A DNA stretch of 64,000 nt from Synchiropus splendidus (GCF_027744825.2 NC_071334.1:36983937-37047936), one strand, 5' to 3'. Positions 40,436 to 53,407 are shown, numbered from the stretch's first letter. The notes: generated by a model not told the origin, from the letters alone. Numbers and translations are program-made.

Positions 40436-40619
40436 GCTACAATATAAGTTGTTGGTATGCATGTACATAACTTTTTTTTAATGTCAGGGAAGTGTATTAC
40501 CATCATATGTCATGATGTTTTGAATGTTTTTCTTTATGTGGAGTGTAATGTTTTGTTGTATATGTAAATATAAAAAGAAAAAAAAGAAAATACATTTTTG
40601 AAAAAAAAAGGACCGTCCA

Positions 40620-42060
40620 ATGCAGAGCAATGCCTTGTGCAACAGATTGTTATGTGACCATTCAGGGTTCAAGATTTTTTTTCACAACAGCCCCAACCCC
40701 TTTGTTATATATTTCACTAGGCCAGCCACCAAAAAATGAAAAAGCAGCTATTTTTCCTTCAATTTTGTTACATATTATTTTTTTCAATTTCCATTTCAAT
40801 GCAGGTGACTCATAATAATTTGTGGCAAGAACAAAGTTGAGAGATCTACAAATATACGGAAGACAAAACTTTGGGATCCAAGGTACAAATGTTTTACAAC
40901 AGCCAAAACGGAGAGATGTGGAGAAATGTCCTCAAAGTGTGAGGAAAACATGATGATTGGAAGACTGCATACAAATTTAACAGAAATTCATTCAGATTCA
41001 CAGTTCATCCAGCTTTTATAGAAATCCAAGACATCTGCCCAGTGCCCAAGTGGATGACCAACGACTATCAGTATCAGTGATCGTCTGTCGCAAGTCATAT
41101 TGCAGCTATTTACATTTGATCAGAAGGTTCACCTTCTTTTCGACTGCTGTCAGACCAGAATCTTGCAGTTAGTCTCAAAATACATCTATGTTGCAAAACC
41201 AATGCCATATAAACCTATGATATATTTTAAAAACTACGATTTTTGCCACATGGACCACCCCAAGCCAATGGTAGGACAGGCAGCATGACATGAGGTGCTG
41301 TGCTATATTTAGGAGTCAACAGACAAAATAACTGGCTGCACGGAAGCAGAGCAAAAGCAACATTATAAAACAGTATAATGGGAGATTAAGACCAAAATGG
41401 TTTGGAGGGCAAAGTGAACCTGGAGTAGTGTTAAGCTATCGAATCAGCTCTAGCTATTGCTGAAGGTAGAAAAAACTGTTATTATGAGCTGATGACCATT
41501 TTGACAATCCTGGCAGGGATGACTAGGTCAAGACTTGTGACAATAGAGGGGGCTGGTCGAGGGATATTTCCACACTGCCTCACCCATTTTATATTAGACG
41601 ACAGACTTCTTATAAAAACAGGACCATGTACTGAAAAACATCCCTAACACAACAATACAATTCATTTTTTAAAAATGAGGTAGGGAAACCGTTAGATGTG
41701 CAATGTTTGGTCAGCCTGAGATAGCAAATGATTTAAGTTATGGCAACATAAAAGGCTAGTGAGATTGTGTTTTACAAAATGGGCACGAGAGAAACCGCTT
41801 TTGAATGGTTTTATACACTGCAAAGAGGAGTTAACGACTAACGTCTATTGATTATATACAACCATGTCATGAGACGACAGAGGTTAACGAGGTTAATAAC
41901 AGCAGTTGAGATGACACTCTGCACTTCAACATTAATTATAGACAAACAAGGGGTGAAAAATATGCATACTATTCGACAACAAACCACCACCCAGTTTTAA
42001 CCTGCATAAAAGTTGCTCCATTGTCGTGTCGTGAGTTGGATCAGACCAACAACCATAGTT
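40620..42060. other. Intergenic
   Basis: No recognised gene or repeat. Short open frames near 41100-41290 lack any family signal. Confidence 0.4.
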
Positions 42061-42160
42061 GACACGGTAACAGTCGATGCCCGAGGCGGCGCCTTACCTT
42101 CTGGTTTGAGTCCGTTCAGCCACACTGGAGCGCGTCATAACTTTCCGAGAAGGTAAGAAA
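42061..42160. promoter_or_regulatory. Possible first exons with opposed splice donors
   Basis: A GC-richer patch. On the minus strand CCAGAAG|GTAAGG is a near-consensus donor after 42098. On the plus strand CCGAGAAG|GTAAGAA is another after 42152. A minus-strand ATG at about 42135 would start MTRSSVAERTQT. This could be the distal 5' exon of a minus-strand gene such as the KANK gene, or a bidirectional start, but no transcript evidence is available. Confidence 0.25.
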
Positions 42161-44010
42161 AGTTAGAGAAGGTTAAAAAAAATGTCTTCGTCCTCCTGAT
42201 GTCAATACAATAGTGAGAAGTGGATCAATTCCGGAAGGGCCTTTCAAAATAAAGGTAGAAATCGATTAAATCCCGTTTGCTCTTAACCGCCTGACAACAC
42301 ATTTTTGCCCCATTTGTCAAATGGGGGACCTTTTGGGTCTTATATCAACAATAAAAGATTGCAAGATATTGCATAGAGATGTGCGTGCGGGAAAGATTTT
42401 GGGGGGCAAAAATTTGAACGATGCATAGGACGTATTAACTCAATGTGTAGCACTGCACTCATATTTATATTTTCACTCTGATTTTCTAGCGAAACAAATT
42501 CGTAAAATGATTTTTGTATGATAAATGCAATCCTCCAACAAATATAAAATATTATACGCCGATATAATTTAGATACTTAATGAGTATTACCCTCACGAAT
42601 TACAAACAAGTCGCATATTATTTGCTTTTATTTTGTGGATGACTGGTTTTCATTTCCTGGGACAGTGACGCAGCTTTGTTACATTTTAGGAGCGATCTGA
42701 GATTGACAGTTATGATGACCAATGAGGAATTGAAGATGACGCCAAAGTATGGGAAACAAGGCGGGACGTTCTCACTCAAGTGGTCAAACGGCGCCAAATG
42801 GAAAGATGCCATTTAGCTGTATACAAGTTTGATTCGTATTACATTAACTCTTTATGCATTAAATGACTCTGCCTCTATTGCCTCACATTATTTTGGATTA
42901 CATTATGTCATATCTTATTTCGTTTTTTTTTTTTTCAAATCACGATCGTCATTACGGTCGTATCGTGGAAGTAGGATGCTGGTATTGGATTTTCTTCTAT
43001 GGAGCAGAAGAGGTCGCTGCTGAATTGATTTAGTACACCATTCATTTTACGTGGAACAACCCTTTTGATGGCCTGCTCGAAAAGACACCCATCAATTATA
43101 TAATATTATAACGATCAAGGATATGGGTGTTTGAAAATATATTCTTAAAAATAACTAAATATTGCAGTAAAAGTGATGATAATAAACAGATAAATATCTA
43201 TTCCAATACACTATACATCATACATTCTCTCTGACAGTCATGAAGCTGGTTACATAAACTGTCCCTAATCCCACTAATCCCACTAGACTAAAAAAAAAAC
43301 ACAACAAAAAAACAATTGTTGTTTTAAAGTCTGGCATCAGTTCCTATCTGTCACTATGGGAAACAACAGTGACTATAAAGCTACTATTATTATTTCCTGA
43401 AGTTTCCATAGATTCCACCAACTCGTACAACTTCTAAGTCAATTATAAGACTGCTGAGCTGATCACCTTAGACGTATGGGGCAGTGCTTTTTGAAGCATC
43501 CTCAGGACATTCAGGGGGAAAATAACACCTCTTTATTTGTCCGGTTCCGAGTGCTAGCGATACAGTTCACCTCCAAGCCCCGGTAGTGGCACCTGTATCA
43601 TTGACTTTCCAGCTGTGGGTATTTGCTGCCTTATACCTGCAGGCCCACACTCAGCACATGAGACAGGCAGGACTGTCTCCAGTGGTGAACGTGATGCGGC
43701 CTGTACCGTCCACAACAGGGCCACAAAGCTTGGAAGCAGTGAGGGTCCATACTAAAGTGTTAATATGTGACGATAGCAGTCACGTGCTAGTCCAAATCCC
43801 TTTGCATTCAACACCATTGCACTTGTCTAAAAGCATAACTGTTGTTGACACTTAGTCCCTTGAGGTTTCACTAGTTGACAACTCACACTTAGAACCAAAA
43901 ATCCTGAAATAAACACCTCACTTTTACCATCCTTCTAAACTCCCTTTCCACCTACCGTGGCTGGCAGTTGACCTACCTGCTTTCAACATCCAGAAACACG
44001 TAGCTATCGT
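42161..44010. other. Intergenic
   Basis: No supported gene. A frame at 43586-43855 has a hydrophobic beginning but uses a GTG start and has no family match. Confidence 0.4.
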
Positions 44011-44012
44011 AC

Positions 44013-44236
44013 ATCAGAATCAGAATCAGAATCAAATTTATTGCCATGGTCAGTGGGGAGCCCACTAACTAGGAAAGTGTTTTGGAATAACGTGCAGTCA
44101 AAAAGTAAATAAATAATAAAATAAAATAAAATACAATAAAATAAATAAAAAAAAAACAAAACATCAAGGCTGTTCACGAATTCAACAGTCCGACGGCCGA
44201 GGGGAAGAAGCTGTTCCTGTGACGGGAGGTTCTGAT
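44013..44236 (-). mobile_element. CR1/L2-type LINE 3' fragment, inverted
   Basis: The reverse complement of the near-complete LINE's 3' end: (GAATCA)n tail, AAATTTATTGCCATGG, CAGTGGGGAGCCCACT, and a CCGACGGCCGAGGGGAAGAA block. Truncated to about 220 bases. Confidence 0.92.
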
Positions 44237-45500
44237 TTACCTGCCTATCCAACATCAGGTCCTAAAACATGCTGTTGTTAAATTCAGTGTGCCTCATTAA
44301 ACCAGATAAAGGATCTCGAAACCAATGATCCTGAGGTGCATATACATAAGAGCTGAGACTTTCCTGTCGTGGACAGGAAGTCTTATCTCTCCTGGACAGT
44401 GGGAACAATGATGAGCCAGCCAGGGCAATGTGACCTGCAGGAAACCTCAGGAAATTAAAGTTTGATCAAATCAGAGACTCAACTCAGATTAAAAAAAAAA
44501 ACATGGTTGATGCTGGACTGCTGAGAGACGCATCTGTACTTTGATGATTTCCAAAATTCATTTTGACAAATTTGATAAGATTAGGCGTGCTAAAGACGGG
44601 TTGAGTAAGTCAGTCAGCCTCAGACACTTATACGAGCTAGTAAAAATAAAACATCTGGAAAACTGGCCATTTGTTTAAATTTATGCATTGCTTCCCACTA
44701 CAGAATTGCAGAACTGCACACGTGCATTTTACACACGTTGAAGCTTAACAAACTGACCACTAGATGTCCCTAAACACACGTTACGCTCTATTCATTACAT
44801 TACCATTGGAAGTTTGCTCAGTTTTGCAAACTTTTTTGTGTCTAACTCTATCATAGTCAAGACACAAAAAAATTACGAGCATTTTTAATCTGGAGAGTCA
44901 AACGCCAGATATAGCAACTGCGAGCATTTTTTTTTTGGACCGTATTGATTAAATGACATTAAGTTAACAATATCCACTGTGCCTTGTTGTCTTCGGTGGC
45001 TAAAGAAGTCTGCACCATTCTCCCAAGAAAGATTACACACTTAACAGACTTATAAAGATATTTGTATGCAGATCAGTTTGTGAACAAAACATTTCTATAA
45101 GCTCATATTTATGGATATTTGACCAACAGGGATGAAAAACAACTGTCGGCTATTGAACTTTTAATCCTTTGAACTCGGCGACCAGCCTGGTGAGACCAGA
45201 GTTCAAAACTCTAGCAACCTGTCATCAGAACAGTAGCCCATAAAGTCTCTGCCCAGCAAAGCTATGACCTGCAGCTGTTCCAAATGGATGAAGAAGAGCA
45301 CTGGGTTGGCTTGGTCCACTTCAAAGTCTAAATTTTCAGGTTGTGTTCCTGCTTCAGAAGGGGAGTAACAGTCAAGGAAAAATCACATCAATTGTAAGTT
45401 CTTGATGTCACGAATAAATGAAAGCTGACCCAAGGTTCGTAAGTGCCACTACTACTCGGTACATTCTTAAAACGGGCAGACACTTTCATTACAGATACGT
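44237..45500. other. Intergenic
   Basis: No gene or classified repeat recognised. Confidence 0.4.
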
Positions 45501-45720
45501 GTGTTCATGTTTTGCCATACTTGTGAGTACCAATTCTTGAAAGGATGTCTTGCTTTGTGAGGACATTTTGGCCTGTCCACACAAGGTTTAGGGGGTAAAA
45601 ACCTCAGTAAAAGTAGTTTATTATAATTGGGCAAAAGATTGGTTCGGAGTCCTGGTTAAGGTTAGCCATTTGTTTTGGATGGTTAAGTTAAGGGTGCGTG
45701 TGGGTGCATGCAAGTCAATT
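45500..45720 (-). repeat. GTGAGGACC repeat, inverted copy
   Basis: Contains TTTGTGAGGACATTTTGGCC and a TCCACACAAGGTTTAGGG block, the reverse complement of the pattern at 24130-24230. It lacks a long (CA)n tract. Confidence 0.6.
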
Positions 45721-45767
45721 AAGTTTAAATGATTTCCATGAAAATGTGACGCATTCACTAAATTGTT

Positions 45768-45986
45768 TTGCTCGGTGAAGTCAGGAATCATCTGCGCACA
45801 AAATGCACGGTTTTGCTTCCACTGTGTGTTGTGCTGATCTATTGGAGAGTGGAGAGCGCTCGGGAACGGGAGTCAGTGAATAAAGAACCAAAATCAAACC
45901 CAGGTGGTGAAATCAGTGACTCGTGTGGCTGTAACGTTGTAACAAGGGTCGGAGAAGCAAAATTAAATTACAGCACTACAATGTAA
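45768..45986 (+). CDS. Hypothetical short secreted-type frame, possible first exon
   Basis: A 72-codon frame in sequence without a recognised repeat. It has a basic start (MLGEVRNHLRTK), a hydrophobic stretch (TVLLPLCVVLIYW), then a polar region with SCGCNV at about residues 51-56. A GTAATC that could serve as a donor overlaps its last codons. It could be the signal-peptide exon of a secreted gene, but there is no following exon, no promoter and no family match I can defend. Chance is a real alternative. Confidence 0.2.
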   Translation: MLGEVRNHLRTKCTVLLPLCVVLIYWRVESARERESVNKEPKSNPGGEISDSCGCNVVTRVGEAKLNYSTTM

Positions 45987-45989
45987 TCA

Positions 45990-48900
45990 CATGTGAATGT
46001 GCCGCAATTGGAGCTGCATTCTTTTTTTTTTGTTATTGGAGGTATGGGATGAGCTGTAATTGGTGCCCCATTCATTTTTTTGTTCTCCTCGGAACAAAAG
46101 AAAGTTATTTTTCGTGACCCCATGTGCACTGTAATATATTAAATGTTCGTGACAGCATGAACAAATTGCCTTCAGTCCAGGTTGTGGGGGAGGCTTTGAC
46201 TTTCATTGAATTGATGACAATAAAAACACTAGTTTCTGATCATGAGAAGTGAATCTCAGTCCATTCTATCCGTCTTCTTCATCCTAGTCAGTTTACCTGG
46301 TCGCATCATATGCGGGATGCACAACAAGTTTCGAAAGGACATGACTGTGTCATCTAGTTATTATGATGTCTCCTTTCCGGACTTTTTTATTGTACATCAC
46401 TTCTGTCTTTGCTGTTGTGGCGATGTGCTACGATCGTCTGCATGTTGCGGAAACCCTGTAGTATGGTCAATTCTCAAAAGAGAGCTAGTGGTAAGCAGTC
46501 ACTGGTAAATTGCACATTACTTCCGTATGTACGTACGCTCATGCATTTGGAGTGCGACAGGTTATGGTAAATCGGCTTGAGACGCTGCTTAAACAATACG
46601 ATAACCTCATGGTCATGATGTGCTTTAATTTTGTCGGCAAATTGAGTGTTTTTGTCAGTAATGCAGGAAACTGGACGCAAGTAAGACAAACTGGCACTAG
46701 ACAAAAGAATCACTGAAACAAAATACACAAATGGGAAAGGAGTTCAGCGGCTGATCAGCGATGAGCTGCTGACTGCACAAGGTGGATGGGACATGACAGC
46801 AAGGTCAAGCAGGAACGAAGCACCAGTGCAACTCTATAAAATAAAACAGGAAGTAACAGAAAGAATACACTGTCTAAGAAATAAGCAGGTGAACATGACA
46901 AACTAAGCATGACACTTTTCTCCTTACTATGTCCATCCGAGCCTGATCTAATGGCACATACCTGGAACTAATACTGCTTATCTGCTCTGCCGTCCATATA
47001 TATATATTTACATATATATAGAGAAAATCTGATCAGCGATTTAATTAATTATTAAAGCTCATGATGCTACTGCCACCGTCGTAACGTTTATATTGACCCA
47101 TGATGCCTAAATAAAAGCCCAACAGACTAAGCATCGGGTTGACTGCTAGCCAATGGTTGTTCAGGAGGTGTTTTGAGAGAAACGCACAGTCTCTCATATT
47201 TGACCAGGTCCAGGTTCCTGGCTGGTTTCTGGGTGAGAGTTGAACTGTGCTGGTGAGTGATATGACCCAACAGAGGAGCTGGGACAGCAAAGCAGTGCGT
47301 TGAATAATGTGAAGAAAGAGTGCTTGGAATGCAATGTGAGTAAACGTGCGCCTGAACCTAAGCAGTAATAATGATATTGCTGTGCCGCACAAGAGGCCTC
47401 ATCAATGCTAACTTTCCAGGAAGAAGGTCAAAGTTTACGCTTATCAATGTCATTCAGGAAAACAGGTACCATGATCGAATACTAAAAAAAACAGATAACA
47501 AATAACACTTAAAACAGGATCAACATTGGTTTGCTCTTAAGACTGAAGCGCAGCAGTGCATCACGGCCATAAGATTCACTTCGCTGTTCTTCGCTGTACT
47601 GTTGAGACTGTATATTGTAGTGCACTCTTGCATAACCACAAAAGCCTTCAAGTATCAAAAAGCCAATATATACACGGATATCTGCCCACAATGAAATAGG
47701 GTTTTATAAAGTGATGTCACAGAGTGGAAACACAACACTGCATTGTAGGCCAACTGGAGTCTGTTTACGTTCTTAGTTTGTTAAAGTTTGCTTTACTTTG
47801 CTCATGGTGAAAACATTCCTTATGAACCACCACGCTTGTTCTCATGAACACTGTGGAAAAGCATTGTTCTGTGATTGTTCCTGTTTCAAATGGAGCCAAG
47901 GTCACATCTCGTGTTCATGACATGCTTTCATCAAATTATGTGTTATTATGCTTGTATAGTTGTTTGTACACATATGAATATAAAATTTCAAGCCCACAGA
48001 ATACTTTTGATGGTGGCGGTATATAGTCAACAAAGATATACGTAGGAACGGGAATTTGATTTTGAACAACTGAAATGTTCCACACAGAACCATTAAAATG
48101 CCATTTGTAGGAGCTGTTTACTCATGAGCCATTAATTGGATGAAGATACACTAACAGACAAAACATTTGACATGTCTGCTTTAACGTAACAATGGATTGT
48201 TGACTACAGATGGAAATGTACAACAGGAAGATATTTAGATTCAAGCTTTAATTAGGGCCTCATCTTGGATTGAAAATTGCAATTGTGGCTGGGAAAAGGT
48301 ATGTCTGTGTCTCCCTTATTGAAAAGGCTAGCAATTGCTCAGTGCATAAAAGGAATAGCTGTTTTATAGCAGAATGCTGTTGAAACGTGATGAACTAGAG
48401 CCTATCTGGCTTATAAAAGAATGCAGGTATAAGTCATATTAACAGTTAAATACAGGAAAGCATTGTAAAAGAAAAGGGAGGAGAGTGCAGAGTCTCCAAT
48501 CGAGGAATCTGGGTGTAAGGTCGTGGAGTGGAAGTGTCTGAATGAAATTTCAGTCTCTTGACTGCAAATAACAGCTGCTTTTTGTTTCAGTGGAAACTGG
48601 ATCCTGCATGACATCCACTTGTTGAACTGGATTTACTTCTGTTTTTGCCCAAAACAGACTGGCCGCAGGGAGTTGATGGCAGGGGGCTTGAGAGTATAAA
48701 ATGTTAAAGTAAATTATGAAAGTAAATACAATGAAGGGTTCGGTTCCAGATTACAACCATGAATTATTCAATGATGGAGTTATGCAGTTGATTTGAACTG
48801 GAACAGCCACAAAGACCTTAAGATAAAATACTTGAATTGTTTTCTAGTGTCTAAGTTGAATGAGAGAATGAAAAGCAAAGACTTGTTGTTGACTGTAACA

Positions 48901-49370
48901 TATTGGACTCGAATTATTTCACTTAAAAAAAAAATAAAACGGTTCTATTATATATGCATCACGATTTTTCATTTAACACCTGGAGATTGTGCCTTCACAG
49001 ATCAGCAAGGTTTATGATTGAACATAGAAAATGTGGGTCTTCCAGTGGTTGATGTGTCCACTTCTGAAACATTCCAAAAGAACTTTAGAAAAATGTATTA
49101 CCGTATACAATAATATTTAGAACACAGTGGACAGAAAAACTAAATCAGAAATCATTCTATTTGTCTTGTTATTTTCACTTTAATGCTGTGGAACACATTT
49201 ACAGTTGGGCAGCCTGAAAATTGAATTCATCATGGAAAATTGTGCTCTGTGCCCATCAACGCTGGCATTAAACTGTTGAGATAGAGAGTTTTAGATGAGA
49301 GTTTTGTGAGAGGAAAATATGACTCTTGAGAATATGAACATGTCAAAAACATGGTAGTTGGTGCCAGTTT
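45990..49370. other. Intergenic
   Basis: No supported gene. A short (AT)n tract lies at 46998-47020. Several chance frames were examined and none shows a domain. Confidence 0.4.
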
Positions 49371-51003
49371 TAGACTTAGACTTAGACTTAGACTTTCTTT
49401 ATTGTCATTGCACAAAACATATTACTATATGATGGCAACGAAATTTCGGTCTGAGGCCTCCGGTTTCCAAAAACGAAACGAAATGTCCAAAAATAAATAG
49501 ATAGATAAATAATAATAAAATAACAGATAAGTGCCAGTCCAGAGGATGTACAATTGAACAAATAAACAGTATTGCAGCTATTGTCCAATGTTCAGCAACC
49601 TGACAGCACCAGGAACAAAACTGTTCCTGAATCTGGTGGTTCTGCATCGGATGCTGCGGAACCGTCTGCCAGATGGCAGGAGGGAGAACAGTGCATAGTT
49701 TGGATGAGTAGAGTCCGCGATGATCCTTTGTGCCCTGGATAAGCAGCGAACATCTGCTATATCCTTGATGGCAGGGAGCGGGGTCCCGGTGATTTTCTCC
49801 GCTGTCCTCACCACCCTCTGCAGAGACTTCCAGTCTGATGCACTGCAGCTCCCAGACCAGACGGAGATGCAACTGGTCAGCAGGCTCTCGATTGTCCCTC
49901 TGTAGAAGGTGGTCAGGATGGGGGGGGGCAGGGAAGCTCTTCTCATCCGCCTCAGGAAGTGCAGACGCTGCTGTGCCTTCTTTGCCAGGGAGGAGGTGTG
50001 GAGTGACCAGCTAAGATCATCTGTGATGTGCACACCCAGGTATTTGGTTGTACTCACCACTTCCACAGCCCTGTCGTTGATGTAAAGAGGGGCATGGCTG
50101 TGTCTTGATCTCCCGAAGTCCACGACAATCTCCTTCGTCTTGTCGAGATTCAGGGCCAGATTGTTCGTCTCACACCAGTCCACCAGATGTTGCACCTCCT
50201 CCCTGTAGGCCAGTTCATCATTGTCCTGGATGAGACCCACAACCATTGTGTCGTCCGCGTACTTCAGGATGTGGTTGCTGCTATACTTGGGGCGACAGTC
50301 GTGGGTCAGCAGAGTGAACAGCAGTGGGCTGAGGACACATCCCTGAGGGGAGCCGATGTTCTGGGAGATAACACTTGACGTGTTACTTCCTACTCGGACA
50401 GACTGGGTTCTGTTGGTGAGAAAGTCCAGCAGCCAGTTGCACATGGAGGACTCCACTCCTAGTTGCTCCAATTTATGTACCAGGTCCTGTGGGATGATGG
50501 TATTAAAAGCTGAGCTGAAGTCCAGGAACAGCATCCGAACCAGAGTGTTCTTCTTCTCTAGGTGCTCCAGGCTCAGGTGGAGAGCAGTGGAGATGGCGTC
50601 CTCAGTGGAGCGGTTCGGCTGGTACGCAAACTGGAACGGGTCGAATGATGCGGGGAGTATGGAGACGATGTGGTCCTTCACCACCCTCTCGAAGCACTTC
50701 ATGATGGTGGATGTTAGTGCAACGGGGCGAAAGTCGTTCAGACACGTGGTGGTCGGTTTCTTAGGCACAGGAATAATTATGGCCGACTTGAAACATGGAG
50801 GGACGACCGCCTGGGTCAGAGAGGTGTTGAAGATGTCCGTGAGCACTTGGGACAGCTGGTCAGCACATTCCTTAATCAGTCGTCCAGGAATGTTGTCAGG
50901 GCCTGCAGCTTTACTTGCGTTCACCTTCCTCAGAGTTCTCTGCACCGTAGTGGTGTCCAGTCTGAGCGTCTGTTCGTCAGAGTGGGGGGCAGCTTTAGAT
51001 CAT
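49371..51003 (-). mobile_element. CR1/L2-type LINE, 5'-truncated
   Basis: A second family, distinct from the 16.5 kb element: different RT and an (AAGTCT)n tail at 49371-49394 in place of TGATTC. It is cut at about 51003 inside the region before the RT. The 3' untranslated part contains CGAAATTTCGTTGCC and matches the relic at 2123-2205. Confidence 0.9.
49578..50945 (-). pseudogene. LINE reverse transcriptase, uninterrupted
   Basis: 455 codons without a stop. RT blocks: [96 protein letters not shown], and catalytic [11 protein letters not shown]. The C-terminal part contains [17 protein letters not shown] and [20 protein letters not shown]. The Met at 50945 is internal; the same frame runs upstream to the truncation, so the endonuclease is missing and this copy could not move by itself. 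The undamaged RT suggests recent insertion. Confidence 0.9.
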
Positions 51004-52910
51004 CTCAGCAAATTTCAAATAAAAGCAAGATCATAACAAGCTTCTACATCTTGCGATGCTGGAACGCGATATGAAGTGAAGCACTACAGCACTGTAAAAT
51101 GGTTTTCATTAGGGCTGTGGACTGCCCAGAATTGTTTTTTTCTTGCATTATGGTGGCAAGACGTGACTGCGTATCTGTATCCTGGTAAAAGGTCAAGCGT
51201 GTCTACAGCTCAACAAATAAATCAAACATACTAAGTTTAATACTTATGGCAAGCTTTTATTTTCAAACAACAACAATTCAAATGTAGACCATGGATGAGT
51301 CACCTCACTGATGCCACACTCCACAGTGCCATTTCGCGAGCATACCATGGACTGCATTCATAATATTTATTATTTATATTATACATTAATATATATTAAG
51401 TCACCAAGCCACGTGTCTAGAAAGGCAAGGCTTGTGGGAAATGTAGCCAAGACAAAAGCCTCTTTTGTAAGAGTTACCTCAGCCATGCGAGAATTGGCAA
51501 CAGTGTGCTAACATGTTAGCACTCTCTGCTAAACGCTGCTCAGTGTAGCTCTGGTCCTCCTGGGCAGGTCTCTCTCCATCTGCACCTGCGCATTGGTCTG
51601 TGATAACACAGGCTCTCAATCACTGAAACAATTTAGACCCCACAATATTATGGTCAGAATCTGTTCTGGCAGTTTGTAATTGCACATAAATTGCTTTGTA
51701 TATTTATAATGAGTGAATAATACTGAAATATAACCATGGTCAGCACTTTAACCAAATATCTGTGGGAAACCGAGATGTGCATTTTCAGTGTTACTTAATT
51801 TTAAATTAATAAATCACAATACTCGCGATATAAATTGATATAAATGGATTCTGCCAAAGAATTTCAATATTAACCAGATATAAATGGCAAAAACGTTATG
51901 GTCAGTGGGGATCCTAATCAGGCCACAAATGACAGTAGTTGAATCTGATCCAGCTGCTGCACTTTGTTTTTGGAGTTTACTGGTGTGCAGGTTCAACTCC
52001 AGCTGTGCGTGTCTGTTCGCATGCAGAGTTTAGGGATTGTTTTCTGCCCTGGGAGGCTGATGCAACATCTGAGACATGTGATTACACGTTCACCTTTCAC
52101 ACACTGACCCACTGCTGCTTCAAATCACAGTTTACAAGCCGTACACAGACATACTGTAGCTAAGGATCTGCTCAGCAGCTGATATGAAGGGAGTGTTTTG
52201 TGCACAAGTGGCTCAGGAATATGTGTGTTGATGTTAAAGGATTCTACAAACTGCATAAGAGTGTATTAATGACAATGGTTGAATGCATATACACAGCATT
52301 TTCTGATCAGTAAATTGACCAACAACAACGTCCAAAAAAGGAACAACTAGAGAATAAAGAGAGTAGCATGTGTGGCAAACTATCTGATTTTGATGAGATA
52401 AATGAACTTCAAACCATGACAAACCAAACATTTGAGACTATCTGTAAAACCTGCCTACAACTTGCCTCAGGCGGATTCTAGAAAAGAGAAGAACTTCCAA
52501 AGAGATCCCTGCGGTCACATGCACTTTAAACAAAACAAAGGCTGATGGTGATTGAAACACCAACAACAGGATGTACGATGGCTCACTGCATTCGTGAACG
52601 CTGTTCATTGTTCATGCCGAGACCCTCTGGGCTTGAAATTCCGACAACCTCTTTTAAAGTGATGTGGCTGAAAAGTGAAACTTCCTTGAGGAACTAATTA
52701 TTATTTTTATTTTTTTGCCTTCATTATTGACTCAGCTGTGACTCAGATATGTTTGAGACTCACAAGAAGGTTAGGGCTGTCTGAGCTCTCATTTTATCTT
52801 TCATTCTGCTCTTTTGTTGCATCATTGCTTAGGACTTCAGCATGGATTTCCACGCCCTTTTCAGTCCCACCTCCAGGAGCTGTCAGCCTATCAGAGCAGC
52901 CCTGTGCTAC
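51004..52910. other. Intergenic, upstream of angptl4
   Basis: No gene supported. A hAT-like TAGGGCTGTGG end lies near 51109 without a visible partner. Confidence 0.4.
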
Positions 52911-52917
52911 TGCTCTG

Positions 52918-52927
52918 TGTATAAAAA
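52918..52927 (+). promoter_or_regulatory. TATA box of the angptl4-like gene
   Basis: TGTATAAAAA lies about 70 bases before the start codon. Transcription would begin near 52945-52955, giving a leader of about 40 bases without upstream ATGs. Confidence 0.72.
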
Positions 52928-52993
52928 CCTCTCATTACCTCTGACAGAGCACAACAGACATTAGCAGAGCACAGAACCACAAGAGACACAAAG

Positions 52994-53407
52994 ATGATTC
53001 CTCAGCATGTCCTGCTCATGCTGGCTATTTCAATTCAGGTAACAGACAGCTTCCCCGCTGATGTCAGAGGAACAAGGAAGTATGCCTCCTGGGACGACGT
53101 GAACGTGGTGGCCCACGGCCTCCTGCAGCTGGGTCAGGGTCTGAAGGAGCATGTGGATAAAACAAATGTCCAGATGAGAGATATCAATGCCAAACTGAAA
53201 GTCTTCAACAACACGCTGTATGCACTGGACAGAGGGGAGAAAGAGGCTCTTAAGGTGAAGGAGTGGAAGGAAGCAGAGCAGATGAGGAGGCAGAGCAAAG
53301 AGATACAAGCCAAGGTGACCCGATTGGAGGAGAAGGTGGAGGATATGCTGACAGAACCACAGCTGGACAGCGACTGGAGCAAAAATGGTGGCCTCCCATC
53401 CGTCCAG
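52994..53407 (+). CDS. angptl4: angptl4-like exon 1
   Basis: 138 codons from the first ATG after the TATA box to the donor CAG|GTGAGA. Angiopoietin-like 4 is secreted and inhibits lipoprotein lipase through its N-terminal part (family knowledge). The sequence shows a signal peptide (MIPQHVLLMLAISIQVTDS). The family signature follows: KYASWDDVNVVAHGLLQLGQ at about residues 30-49, close to the human FASWDEMNVLAHGLLQLGQG, including the lipase-inhibiting segment. A coiled coil follows (KEAEQMRRQSKEIQAKVTRL). The assignment to angptl4 instead of angptl3 rests on this motif and on the KANK neighbour. Phase 0 out. Confidence 0.92.

Larger units (their letters stand above)
36770..40615 (+). mobile_element. 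L1 copy C, degenerate, with two hAT insertions
   Basis: Starts inside the endonuclease (LKVLQSKIVFLEETHTVEED). Other pieces: MNLVDIWRQHNPNAIDYSCH and FCIDFILVSA (37170-37270), VISDHAAVSLTY (37340), a linker MSADKAAASILRLKQSYYDQ (37686), RT start GNLTTSEISEAINGMQAVKV and SGPDGLPINIFF (37970-38065), then C-terminal remnants and an A-rich tail at 40575-40610. The RT catalytic core is deleted and stops are frequent. Its two hAT insertions are at 38554-39727 and 40028-40435. Confidence 0.82.

Noticed and set aside
45768..45986. Assignment to a sulfatase-modifying-factor-like gene because of a CGC motif
   Set aside because: The resemblance is to a short low-information segment and no catalytic-domain exon follows.
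50356..51036. 226-codon plus-strand frame
   Set aside because: Antisense to the LINE reverse transcriptase at 49578-50945.
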